Assembly: GCA_018814465.1 (NCBI GenBank)
Contig: JAHIZR010000446.1
Location: forward strand, 1 to 10,323
DNA from: a bacterium
GTDB taxonomy: Bacteria; Electryoneota; RPQS01
Length of the DNA stretch: 10,323 nt
Direction: 5' to 3'
Below, one piece after another: positions 1 to 6,106 of this stretch. The translations under genes and the position numbers were made by a program. Below the pieces are notes generated by a model, which was not told where the DNA came from, ran no database searches, and was given only the letters and a program-made list of their open reading frames with translations. Position 1 is the first letter of the stretch; each line of letters opens with the position of its first letter.

Positions 1-138
1 GACATCGACGGTGCTCTTCAGCATGGGAGCGGCAATCATAAAGACAATCAGAAGCACGAGCACCACATCAACGAGCGCGGTGATGTTGATATCGGGGATC
101 GGTCTATAATCCTTTTTCAGGTGCTTCTTGTTGCGCAT
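1..138 (-). CDS. TolR/ExbD-family proton-channel subunit, N-terminal part
   Basis: This is the start of an ExbD/TolR protein; only the first 46 residues lie in the window and the gene continues past the left edge. The family partners TolQ/ExbB in the inner membrane and uses the proton motive force to drive TonB- or Tol-dependent work at the outer membrane. The visible part has a short basic cytoplasmic N-terminus (residues 1-12), the family's typical P-D-I-N-I-T-A-L-V-D-V approach, and one membrane segment at about residues 21-39. Asp24, at the start of that segment, matches the proton-carrying Asp of the family. The ATG at 138-136 is fixed by an AGGAGA ribosome site six bases upstream. It follows the tolQ-like gene by 10 bases. 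Whether it serves a TonB or a Tol system cannot be decided here. Confidence 0.93.
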   Translation of the reverse strand, partial: MRNKKHLKKDYRPIPDINITALVDVVLVLLIVFMIAAPMLKSTVDV

Positions 139-144
139 GATCTG

Positions 145-150
145 TCTCCT
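145..150 (-). promoter_or_regulatory. Ribosome binding site of the tolR/exbD gene
   Basis: AGGAGA on the minus strand lies six bases before the tolR/exbD ATG. It overlaps the TAG stop codon of the preceding tolQ-like gene (TAGGAGA), so translation of the pair is probably coupled. Confidence 0.8.
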
Positions 151-847
151 AAACCGAGGCTTCGGTTCGCACCGGGGCGCGGCGGTTCTGCGCCATCAAG
201 TAGCGGTCAAAGGAGAAGGACAAGTCTTCGCCGAAGGCTTCGGTTCGTTCGCCTTCTTTACGAATCCAGTTAGCGAAGAAGTTATAAGCGACCAGCGCCG
301 GAATAGCGGTGAAGAGTCCAAGCGCGGTGGCGACGAGCGCCTCAGCAATACCGGGAGCGACCACGGCGATATTGGCGCTACCCCAAATGCCGATTCGATG
401 AAAAGCGGAAATAATTCCAACGACGGTGCCCAGCAGTCCGAGAAATGGCCCGGCGGAACTGCAAGTCGCGAGAAAAGGCAGAAAGCGTTCGGCTTTTGCC
501 AGGTGATAGGCGGCGGCTCTGGAGTATTCGTGCTCGATCAGCTCGCCATCGAGATCATCCCGACCGCCGCGTTCGATCAATTCCCGATGGACATAGAGAT
601 AGGCCCGAGCGGCGAAGGCTTGCGAACAGCGGCGGGTTTCAGCGAACAGGGTTCTCGGTTCGAAATCGCGCCATTTGTAGTTACCCAGCCCGTCACTCGC
701 CTTACGGATTCTCGTAATCATCAGAAACTTGTCGATGATGATGGTCCAACTCAAGAGAGACATGACCACCAGCAGCAGCAGGATGAACTTTGCGAAGGGA
801 GAGGCAACGGCGACAAGCTCCCAAAAACTACCCGTTCCAGCTCCCAT
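149..847 (-). CDS. tolQ: TolQ/ExbB/MotA-family proton channel protein
   Basis: This inner-membrane subunit forms the proton channel with TolR/ExbD. At 232 residues it has the usual family length. Three membrane segments are visible: about 18-38, 124-148 and 163-190, with a cytoplasmic loop of some 80 residues between the first two. The signature G-P-F-L-G-L-L-G-T-V-V-G-I (133-145) and the final helix G-I-A-E-A-L-V-A-T-A-L-G-L-F-T-A (166-181) are diagnostic. Thr141 and Thr180 fall where the family keeps pore threonines. The ATG at 847-845 follows AGGA by nine bases. It is the first gene behind the promoter at 922-950, and the tolR/exbD gene follows 10 bases downstream. The symbol is by similarity; ExbB is equally possible because pal, tolA, tolB and tonB are not in the window. 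Confidence 0.93.
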   Translation of the reverse strand: MGAGTGSFWELVAVASPFAKFILLLLVVMSLLSWTIIIDKFLMITRIRKASDGLGNYKWRDFEPRTLFAETRRCSQAFAARAYLYVHRELIERGGRDDLDGELIEHEYSRAAAYHLAKAERFLPFLATCSSAGPFLGLLGTVVGIISAFHRIGIWGSANIAVVAPGIAEALVATALGLFTAIPALVAYNFFANWIRKEGERTEAFGEDLSFSFDRYLMAQNRRAPVRTEASV

Positions 848-892
848 ATTATATATTCCTGTAATTCATAGTTTTAGAAGCAATTTCAAATA

Positions 893-914
893 TACGGAGT
901 TTACACTCTCCATA
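893..914 (-). other. Hairpin in the 5' leader of the tolQ gene
   Basis: On the minus strand TATGGAG and CTCCGTA can pair as a 7-bp stem with one G-T wobble around an 8-base loop (AGTGTAAA). It would sit at the very 5' end of the transcript from the promoter at 922-950, about 46 bases before the tolQ start codon. It has no T-run after it, so it is not a terminator. It may affect mRNA stability or translation, or be chance. Confidence 0.35.
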
Positions 915-921
915 ACTTATC

Positions 922-950
922 AATATATGAGATGACCTGCGAAATGTCAA
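922..950 (-). promoter_or_regulatory. Sigma70-type promoter for tolQ-tolR
   Basis: The minus strand carries a perfect -35 box TTGACA (950-945), a 17-base spacer and a -10 box TATATT (927-922, one mismatch to TATAAT). This is the optimal spacing. Transcription would start near 915, giving a leader of roughly 65-70 bases before the tolQ ATG at 847. The promoter lies just after the stop codon of the upstream small gene, in the 114-base gap 848-961, and so separates tolQR from the genes before it. Primary sigma factors of some Bacteroidota prefer a different consensus, so activity depends on the host. Confidence 0.7.
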
Positions 951-961
951 GTTAAATCCGT

Positions 962-1240
962 TTATTTCGAGGGATTTGCGTGATTAATACGAGTCCGCTG
1001 AGAGAGCGTGACCGGACTGCATGGCTCACCGAAAGAGAGCACGGCGGCAATCGGTGTCAGTTTGGCGACGGTCATCATGTAGACCCAGAGGGGGACTTCC
1101 TGTTTATGCAGCCAGGGGATGAGGACAGCCGCATCTCGATAAGGTTCTAAATCGAAAGTGTTTAGCTTAGTTCGGAATTCGGATTCACGGACTATTCCAT
1201 TGCCGACGATTTCATCTAAAGGAAACTTTATCAGGGACAT
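962..1240 (-). CDS. Small uncharacterised protein resembling DUF2480
   Basis: A 92-residue soluble protein with no signal peptide or membrane segment. Residues 22-79 recall the C-terminal half of DUF2480 proteins of Bacteroidota: Phe-x(6)-hydrophobic/Asp, a Tyr followed by a strand, V-P-L-W-V-Y-M (49-55), L-T-P (61-63) and the ending G-E-P-C-S-P-V (71-77). The comparison is from memory, not a search. Those proteins are, as I recall, about 165 residues with two similar halves, so this one would be a single half-unit; residues 80-92 look like a non-conserved tail. The function of the family is unknown. The ATG at 1240-1238 comes 16 bases after the previous gene's stop and has no clear Shine-Dalgarno sequence, so translation may depend on that gene. 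Confidence 0.7.
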   Translation of the reverse strand: MSLIKFPLDEIVGNGIVRESEFRTKLNTFDLEPYRDAAVLIPWLHKQEVPLWVYMMTVAKLTPIAAVLSFGEPCSPVTLSQRTRINHANPSK

Positions 1241-1256
1241 AGATATCTATTAATAA

Positions 1257-1604
1257 CTATTCAGATGCATTGGGATCGCGAATCAGATTCAGTTCATATT
1301 CACGCTCTGCGATTCTGCGAATAAGAATTTCTTCGCCCGGTTGAAGCTTTTTCTCAGTCGTCCATTTCATCCAGCCGTCGAACTGCGAGCGATTGCGAAG
1401 CGCCATTTTCTTGCGGTCGATGTCGGATTCGATGTCAAAACCCAGATCAGTCTTGAGGTAAATGGGAATTCCCCGGCCACCCGCTTCTGAGGGAGATACC
1501 GCATCCATTGGAAAAAGTTCCAAGTAATCGAACAAATTCAACTGTCGTTCGAGGAACCAGAGGTTTTCTTTGGTGATGGGGATGCGGATTTCGGTATTTG
1601 ACAT
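1257..1604 (-). CDS. Uncharacterised 115-residue protein, possible B3-like fold
   Basis: A soluble protein of 115 residues that I cannot assign to a named family. It is rich in charged residues and has no signal peptide, membrane helix or Cys. It starts with a strand E-I-R-I-P-I-T (5-11), then L-F-P-M-D-A (30-35), a strand around I-P-I-Y-L (46-50), D-I-D-R-K-K-M-A-L-R (61-70), an aromatic helix F-D-G-W-M-K-W (75-81), L-Q-P-G-E-E-I-L-I (87-95) and a last strand Y-E-L-N-L-I (103-108). The order 'W..W/F, L-x-x-G-D/E, hydrophobic strand, Y-x-L-x-L' resembles B3/EcoRII-N DNA-binding pseudobarrels; this is an inference from pattern alone. The ATG at 1604-1602 lacks a recognisable Shine-Dalgarno sequence. 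It lies 81 bases after the Fe-S carrier gene, behind a possible terminator, and 16 bases before the next gene. Confidence 0.7.
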   Translation of the reverse strand: MSNTEIRIPITKENLWFLERQLNLFDYLELFPMDAVSPSEAGGRGIPIYLKTDLGFDIESDIDRKKMALRNRSQFDGWMKWTTEKKLQPGEEILIRRIAEREYELNLIRDPNASE

Positions 1605-1622
1605 GATACGAGAGAATTAACG

Positions 1623-1653
1623 AAAGGCGGACTCTCGACTCGGAGGGCCCGCC
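1623..1653 (-). terminator. Possible rho-independent terminator after the Fe-S carrier gene
   Basis: On the minus strand GGCGG (1653-1649) pairs with CCGCC (1630-1626), extended by a G-T wobble, a C-G pair, one mismatch and CTC/GAG, closing a 6-base loop at 1642-1637. The stem is strong, but the T-tract is short (TTT, then CGTTAATT). It lies 33 bases after the stop of the A-type carrier gene and 18 bases before the next start codon. No promoter is evident between it and that gene, so it may be leaky and only attenuate transcription. Confidence 0.5.
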
Positions 1654-1685
1654 CAGCAGTTTAATTGGACAAAGGATTATATGGA

Positions 1686-2009
1686 CTACGCCGAGAAGGA
1701 CTGTCCGCAGCCGCAGCTCTTCTGGGCATTCGGATTGTTGAAGACGAATCCGGTGCCGTGCAGGCCGTCGGTGAAGTCGATCTCGGTGCCGTTCAGGTAG
1801 AGATAGCTCTTCATATCGCAGACCAGTTTGACGCCGTCCTGTTCGAAGACTTCATCGGTGTCTGAGACATTATTGTCAAAGCCGAGCACATAGTTCAAGC
1901 CGCTGCAGCCGCCGCCGCGCACGCCCATGCGGAGGCTCCAGTCCGACTTGTTTTCCTTGTCCATGATTTCTTTGACTTTCGAGTGTGCCGCAGCAGTTAA
2001 GGTAATCAT
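1686..2009 (-). CDS. A-type iron-sulfur carrier (IscA/ErpA/HesB family)
   Basis: This 107-residue protein belongs to the HesB/IscA family, which receives Fe-S clusters from a scaffold and delivers them to apo-enzymes. The three cluster-binding cysteines are present: Cys35 in R-G-G-G-C-S-G-L (31-38) and Cys99/Cys101 in the C-terminal C-G-C-G motif. The length is standard. A fourth Cys (64) is not part of the known site. The ATG at 2009-2007 overlaps the TGA of lipA (ATGA, 2009-2006) and follows AAGGAG by nine bases. In E. coli ErpA serves IspH, and human ISCA1/ISCA2 are needed for lipoyl synthase maturation. Overlap with lipA therefore suggests LipA, and perhaps the nearby IspH, as clients. 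Sequence alone does not separate IscA, ErpA and SufA. Confidence 0.93.
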   Translation of the reverse strand: MITLTAAAHSKVKEIMDKENKSDWSLRMGVRGGGCSGLNYVLGFDNNVSDTDEVFEQDGVKLVCDMKSYLYLNGTEIDFTDGLHGTGFVFNNPNAQKSCGCGQSFSA

Positions 2010-2911
2010 ATGTTACCGCTCCTTAAGATAGCTTCCTGGGTTTCGGCGCGGTAGGAACTGCGCACCAATGGACCTGCTTCCACATGCTTGAGTCCCAGCT
2101 CCTTGCCGATATTTGAGTAATACTTAAATATATCCGGGTGAATGTATTCGATCACAGGCAGGTGTCTTGGAGTAGGCTGCATGTACTGACCGATGGTCAG
2201 CAGATCGCAGCCGACTTCAACAAGATCCCGCATCACTTCGATGACTTCTTCCTGTGTTTCCCCTAATCCGACCATAATGCCCGACTTGACGACCATGCCG
2301 TGTTGTTTGGCTTGTCCGAGCGTATCAAGACTGCGGTAATACTTGGCTTGCGGGCGCACCTGCGGATGCAGCCTGTTTACCGTCTCCATGTTGTGGGCGT
2401 AGACGTTGGGCTTTTCGTCGCAGATGAGTTTCACGGATTCCGGCATGCCCTTGAAATCAGGAACGAGCACTTCGAGTCGCGTGCTCGGTGAAATTTCGCG
2501 GCAGGCACGCATGACCTCGGCGAAATGTCCCGCTCCGGCGTCCGGCAACTCGTCACGATCAACCGAAGTAATGACGATGTATTTCAGACCGAACTCTTTT
2601 AAGGCTTCGCCGACGCGACGTGGCTCATCGGGATCCAGCGGTTGCGGGCGTCCGGTCTTCACATTGCAGAAGCCGCAGCTTCTGGTGCAGGTATCGCCCA
2701 TAATCATGATCGTGGCGGTGCCGCGCGACCAGCATTCGCCCATATTCGGGCAGGCTGCTTCTTCACAGACAGTGAAGAGTTTCGAGCCCTGCACGAGCTG
2801 GCGCGTCTCATGAAACTGCTTATTATGCCCGAGCGGCGTTTTCAGCCAGTCGGGCTTACGCAGACGAGGTGCGGCTTTTTCGATGATGGGGAGTTCGTTG
2901 TCTATGTTCAT
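2006..2911 (-). CDS. lipA: Lipoyl synthase (radical SAM)
   Basis: LipA inserts two sulfur atoms into octanoyl groups on lipoyl-domain proteins such as pyruvate dehydrogenase E2 and the glycine cleavage H protein. At 301 residues it has normal length. The auxiliary [4Fe-4S] cluster ligands are Cys49, Cys54 and Cys60 (C-E-E-A-A-C-P-N-M-G-E-C-W), plus a Ser in R-S-S-Y (284-287), where Ser286 matches the unusual serine ligand. The radical SAM cluster motif C-x3-C-x2-C is Cys75, Cys79 and Cys82 (C-T-R-S-C-G-F-C). Later conserved blocks, such as T-S-V-D-R-D-E-L-P-D-x-G and the G-L-G-E-T motif, are present. The ATG at 2911 overlaps the TGA of the upstream secreted-protein gene. No Shine-Dalgarno sequence precedes it and no other start codon is plausible, so translation may depend on ribosomes finishing the upstream gene. 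LipB is not in the window. Confidence 0.97.
   Translation of the reverse strand: MNIDNELPIIEKAAPRLRKPDWLKTPLGHNKQFHETRQLVQGSKLFTVCEEAACPNMGECWSRGTATIMIMGDTCTRSCGFCNVKTGRPQPLDPDEPRRVGEALKEFGLKYIVITSVDRDELPDAGAGHFAEVMRACREISPSTRLEVLVPDFKGMPESVKLICDEKPNVYAHNMETVNRLHPQVRPQAKYYRSLDTLGQAKQHGMVVKSGIMVGLGETQEEVIEVMRDLVEVGCDLLTIGQYMQPTPRHLPVIEYIHPDIFKYYSNIGKELGLKHVEAGPLVRSSYRAETQEAILRSGNI
2019..2024 (-). promoter_or_regulatory. Ribosome binding site of the Fe-S carrier gene
   Basis: AAGGAG on the minus strand lies nine bases before the ATG at 2009. It sits inside the last codons of lipA, supporting the overlapping ATGA start. Confidence 0.75.
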
Positions 2912-4311
2912 TTCAGCAGCAGTATTTTTTTCTGGGAAACGAAACTCCCGGCAGTCAGCCGCGCGACATAAACTCCGCTGGCGAATGGTTCGCCGTCAAA
3001 GGTTATCGTGTGCGAACCGGAAGTATGGACACCCGCGGCCAATCGTTCCACCTCGCGGCCAAGAATATCATGAATCGAGAGGTTGACATCCATCGTTGAC
3101 GGCAGGATGAAAGTAATGCTTGTCGCCGCGTTAAATGGATTCGGATAGTTTTGCAGCAGCCGCGGCGAATCGGGTATCGTCGTTCTGTCCGGAGTTTCTT
3201 CTGCAGGTGCGACACGCGGCAGAAAAACTCGTCTCGCGGCGTATTTAACCGAATCTTCACCGACCATCAATATCGTATACCAATATTGCCAGATAGGACG
3301 AGGTTCAGGATCGACAAAAACATAGGAATCACCGCTTCCACTATTAGTTGCCGGGAGAGTGGCGACATATCGAGGCCAGTCTCCTCCGATGGCATGTGTG
3401 ATCCAGATTTCAAACGCTGCGAGGTTTATTTCCCACGAAGTCGTCCAGCTAAGCTGCACGGTGCTGTCTTCGCGCACGACTTCAAACGTCTCGACTTCGC
3501 CCACTGGAGGTTGTTCCAAGAGATGAACGGTCAAGTAGCCGTACTCATGGCCGATTATGCCTCTGTCGATAGAGAACCAATTACCGGACGCAGTCGACTG
3601 CCAGAAGGCCGCAGGATTAAAAGAGAAATCCGCTGCCGGTGTCATGCCATCGCAGCCCGATTCAACCACGATAACCGGCGGCCGTGTCGGATCAGGTTCA
3701 AGGTCATCGCCCCATATCCAAATCGAACTCTTGCCGCCTCTGCAAGTTCGGACACAGGTTTCGTTCGGGACACCATCATCAAGATCGAAGTCGACGTATC
3801 CGGGCTCCGTCTGGCACGGAGGGGGTTCCACCTCAACTCTCCCGCAAATCCAACCGTTAATCGGCAGATTGACGAACTGTATACTCGGTTGCTGCTCAAG
3901 CTCCAGTGTGAAGACCGGACTCGTCCACTGAATCTCCTCCTCAGGGCTGACATATACTCGTAGGAACAACTGCAGATTGCCGTCCAGATAATAGAATCCC
4001 TCAAACAAAGGACTCATGAATCCGTAGCCGCCGAAATAGAATTCGCGGTAGTTGCTCATGAAGTCTTCAGGGATGCATACGACATCCGGACCACCGCAAG
4101 GAGGACGATCATAGTCGTAATCAGGCCCGTCCCTATCAACATCCCAGAATAACACCGCGCGTGAATAGTCCGGCAGAGGTTCACTCCCCTCACAAGTACT
4201 CCACAAGGGTCCGTCGGAAAGGAAGATCGCCTGACAGTTCTGAGCAAAAGACGAGCTTGCGAATACAAACAAGAAGCCTATTGCAGTCCCGCGAACAAAT
4301 CCCCAGTTCAT
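2908..4311 (-). CDS. Secreted protein with type IX secretion C-terminal domain
   Basis: A 467-residue exported protein of unknown function. A signal peptide covers residues 1-23 (one Arg, hydrophobic core, S-S-F-A before Gln24). The C-terminus (about 384-467) is a typical Por/FlgD-like type IX sorting domain: L-Q-N-Y-P-N-P-F-N (386-394), I-H-D-I-L-G-R-E-V (413-421), S-G-V-Y-V-A-R-L (445-452) and the final K-K-I-L-L-L-K. Residues about 270-365 look like a fibronectin type III-like sandwich. The N-terminal part (24-260) is acidic, rich in Tyr, Asp and Cys, and unrecognised; it holds two calcium-loop-like motifs, D-V-D-R-D-G (57-62) and D-F-D-L-D-D-G (174-180). The ATG at 4311 follows AGGGAG by six bases. 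The stop overlaps the lipA start. After Sec export it would be taken by the type IX system to the cell surface or medium. Confidence 0.88.
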   Translation of the reverse strand: MNWGFVRGTAIGFLFVFASSSFAQNCQAIFLSDGPLWSTCEGSEPLPDYSRAVLFWDVDRDGPDYDYDRPPCGGPDVVCIPEDFMSNYREFYFGGYGFMSPLFEGFYYLDGNLQLFLRVYVSPEEEIQWTSPVFTLELEQQPSIQFVNLPINGWICGRVEVEPPPCQTEPGYVDFDLDDGVPNETCVRTCRGGKSSIWIWGDDLEPDPTRPPVIVVESGCDGMTPAADFSFNPAAFWQSTASGNWFSIDRGIIGHEYGYLTVHLLEQPPVGEVETFEVVREDSTVQLSWTTSWEINLAAFEIWITHAIGGDWPRYVATLPATNSGSGDSYVFVDPEPRPIWQYWYTILMVGEDSVKYAARRVFLPRVAPAEETPDRTTIPDSPRLLQNYPNPFNAATSITFILPSTMDVNLSIHDILGREVERLAAGVHTSGSHTITFDGEPFASGVYVARLTAGSFVSQKKILLLK

Positions 4312-4368
4312 GATTCTCTCCCTGAATGAATGACAGTTTATATCAAGACAGCCGTAAGATGATAACCA

Positions 4369-4385
4369 AGAAAGCTGATCTTTCT
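4369..4385 (-). other. Small hairpin after the beta-propeller gene
   Basis: AGAAAG and CTTTCT form a 6-bp, A/T-rich stem with a 5-base loop, one base after the TAA stop codon of the propeller gene. There is no T-tract beyond a TT. It is too weak to call a terminator. The rest of the gap 4312-4386 holds only the AGGGAG ribosome site (4318-4323) of the next gene and no convincing promoter. Confidence 0.2.
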
Positions 4386-4386
4386 A

Positions 4387-6009
4387 TTATCTATTCATAA
4401 CTGGCGACACCCGATAGAATCTTTTGCTGTCGTCGTGGATCGCGTTTTCATCGATGAAGAAGGTATCAACTGTCATTCCCGCGAAGGTGTGGAAAGGACC
4501 GTCAGGGGAATAGCTGTAGTGAATGAAGTACGCATCCGCGTCGGCGCGAGTCCAATTCAATCGCGCATCGCTGCCGAGCTGCGCAACGACGAGCTTGATG
4601 TTGTCATCCCGGAACCACGCGACATAGCAGTCGCCGTCGTCGTTTCGAGCATCGGTCCAGCCCGCGTAGAAGCCACCATCCTTGAAGGTTAGTCCGCAAT
4701 AGTCACCAAGAAAATTGATATCCGAAGGGTCGGACAACTCGCTTGCGATCGGCATATTATCAATCCATGTGATTCCGCCATCAGAGGAAATCGAACCCCA
4801 AGGCCGATACAAGCAGTCTGCCGGATCTTCCCGTCTATCAAGCCATGAACAGCCCAGTTCTCCTGTTGCGGGATGCACCGCAATCCAAGGCCACCATTGC
4901 CACGAGGCGGTAGCATCATCATTAACTCGCGCTGGAGTTGTCCAGGTTGTGCCGCCATCTTCAGACCGGCAAAGCAGAATATCCGCATCCGTGCCATTCC
5001 AGTTCGTCCAGCAGACATAGATCCAGCCCCTGCGCGGTCCCTCTGAGATATCGCAGGCGACTACCGGATAGCTGGGTGTGCGGAAACCGCCGCAAGGATT
5101 ATCTTCGTTTCTGATATCGCTGTATGATGCAACGGCGATATCAGTTCCCCAGGTTGTTCCTCCGTCGAAGGATCGGTCGAAACGAATAGTCTGGGAAGCA
5201 AGTATCTGTTCGAACCATACGGCATAGACCTCGCCGTTCGGTCCGACCGCAGGACATGACATATGGCAGCTATTAGTCGCGGAGATCGGGATCGGCGCAG
5301 TGAACGATTGCCCTCCATCCGATGATAAGCTGAAGTGAATCGGCGATCCGGATGGACCGTTGTGCGTCCATGTTATGTAAACGTTTCCCTGATACGGTGA
5401 ATCGTACGAAATATCAACAGCGGACATCGGCTTGTCTTCGAAAGGGAGCGGATATCCACCGAGATGCTCCACAACCGGGACGGGCTCAGACCAAGTTGTG
5501 CCGCTGTCAACCGATGTTTGCACGTAAAGTCCGTTGTAGAGATGTTCAAGCTCCACTCCAAGATAACAGGCATACATACGCCCGGAGTTATCTATGCAGA
5601 CGGAGGGATCTCCTCCAGCATCAAAAAAACCAGCCGGACCGGTTGTTATCAAGGCATCTTCCCAAGTCGTCCCGCCGTCAAGTGACCGATAGAAGCCGGC
5701 CGAAAACTGAATGCCTGTTCGATGATCGTTTGCGCTAACAAGAACGATATCCGTGTTTTGCCGCCAAGCCGCGAGCGAGATTTCATTCTGGGATCTCATC
5801 GTTAAATCCTGATTGCATCTTCTGTCGGGACCGGCTTCGTCAAGCGGAATGCGGAATGGCGGCCGGTCGGGCATTTCAAGCAGCGGAAATCCCGTTATGC
5901 CATTGGAGTATTTCTCTTCCAGCATTCGCCCCCAGTCAGAAAATTTTTTATCAGCTCCGAGACAATCGAACACAAGGCAAAACACACAGCAGGCGGTGAG
6001 AAACCACAT
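4387..6009 (-). CDS. Exported Asp-box (BNR) beta-propeller protein
   Basis: A 540-residue protein with six Asp boxes (S-x-D-x-G-x-T/S-W/F) at residues 109-116, 166-173, 229-236, 280-287, 349-356 and 408-415. They are spaced about 50-70 residues apart, one per blade, as in the six-bladed sialidase-like propeller. Residues about 471-540 resemble a fibronectin type III domain ending in F-Y-R-V. The N-terminus (1-19) is hydrophobic and rich in Cys but has no basic residue before its core, an unusual signal peptide; an in-frame stop just upstream and GGAGAG five bases before the ATG fix this start. Unlike the next gene's product it has no type IX sorting domain. Its substrate is unknown: Asp boxes are structural and do not prove sialidase activity. 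It lies 97 bases after ispH and 75 bases before the next secreted-protein gene. Confidence 0.88.
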   Translation of the reverse strand: MWFLTACCVFCLVFDCLGADKKFSDWGRMLEEKYSNGITGFPLLEMPDRPPFRIPLDEAGPDRRCNQDLTMRSQNEISLAAWRQNTDIVLVSANDHRTGIQFSAGFYRSLDGGTTWEDALITTGPAGFFDAGGDPSVCIDNSGRMYACYLGVELEHLYNGLYVQTSVDSGTTWSEPVPVVEHLGGYPLPFEDKPMSAVDISYDSPYQGNVYITWTHNGPSGSPIHFSLSSDGGQSFTAPIPISATNSCHMSCPAVGPNGEVYAVWFEQILASQTIRFDRSFDGGTTWGTDIAVASYSDIRNEDNPCGGFRTPSYPVVACDISEGPRRGWIYVCWTNWNGTDADILLCRSEDGGTTWTTPARVNDDATASWQWWPWIAVHPATGELGCSWLDRREDPADCLYRPWGSISSDGGITWIDNMPIASELSDPSDINFLGDYCGLTFKDGGFYAGWTDARNDDGDCYVAWFRDDNIKLVVAQLGSDARLNWTRADADAYFIHYSYSPDGPFHTFAGMTVDTFFIDENAIHDDSKRFYRVSPVMNR

Positions 6010-6106
6010 AGTAGCTCTCCAATCTGTGTTTCAATTCGGTGCTATTGGTAAACGGTCTATCGTTCTGACTGCCCCATCACAATCCGTGATCAGTAACGAA
6101 ACGAGT

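Noticed and set aside
128..871. A 247-codon open frame on the plus strand opposite tolQ.
   Set aside because: It lies exactly antisense to a well-conserved membrane protein; its product is low in complexity and has no recognisable domain.
850..913. Tiny open frames in the tolQ leader (15 codons at 913-866 and 6 codons at 870-850) as leader peptides.
   Set aside because: No ribosome sites and no telling codon runs; frames this short arise readily by chance.
5835..5865. F-R-I-P (residues 52-55) in the propeller protein, like the sialidase F/Y-R-I-P motif.
   Set aside because: The usual following strand and Asp/Arg residues of sialidases are absent, so catalytic sialidase activity is not supported.
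5989..6009. L-T-A-C at residues 4-7 of the propeller protein, matching a lipobox.
   Set aside because: It is too close to the N-terminus, with no basic region or hydrophobic core before it; the hydrophobic stretch lies after it.
6010..6106. A promoter or terminator between ispH and the propeller gene.
   Set aside because: Only a TTGTGA with a poor -10 candidate and a 4-bp TCAC/GTGA hairpin were found; neither is convincing beyond chance. The ribosome site GGAGAG (6015-6020) is the only supported element.
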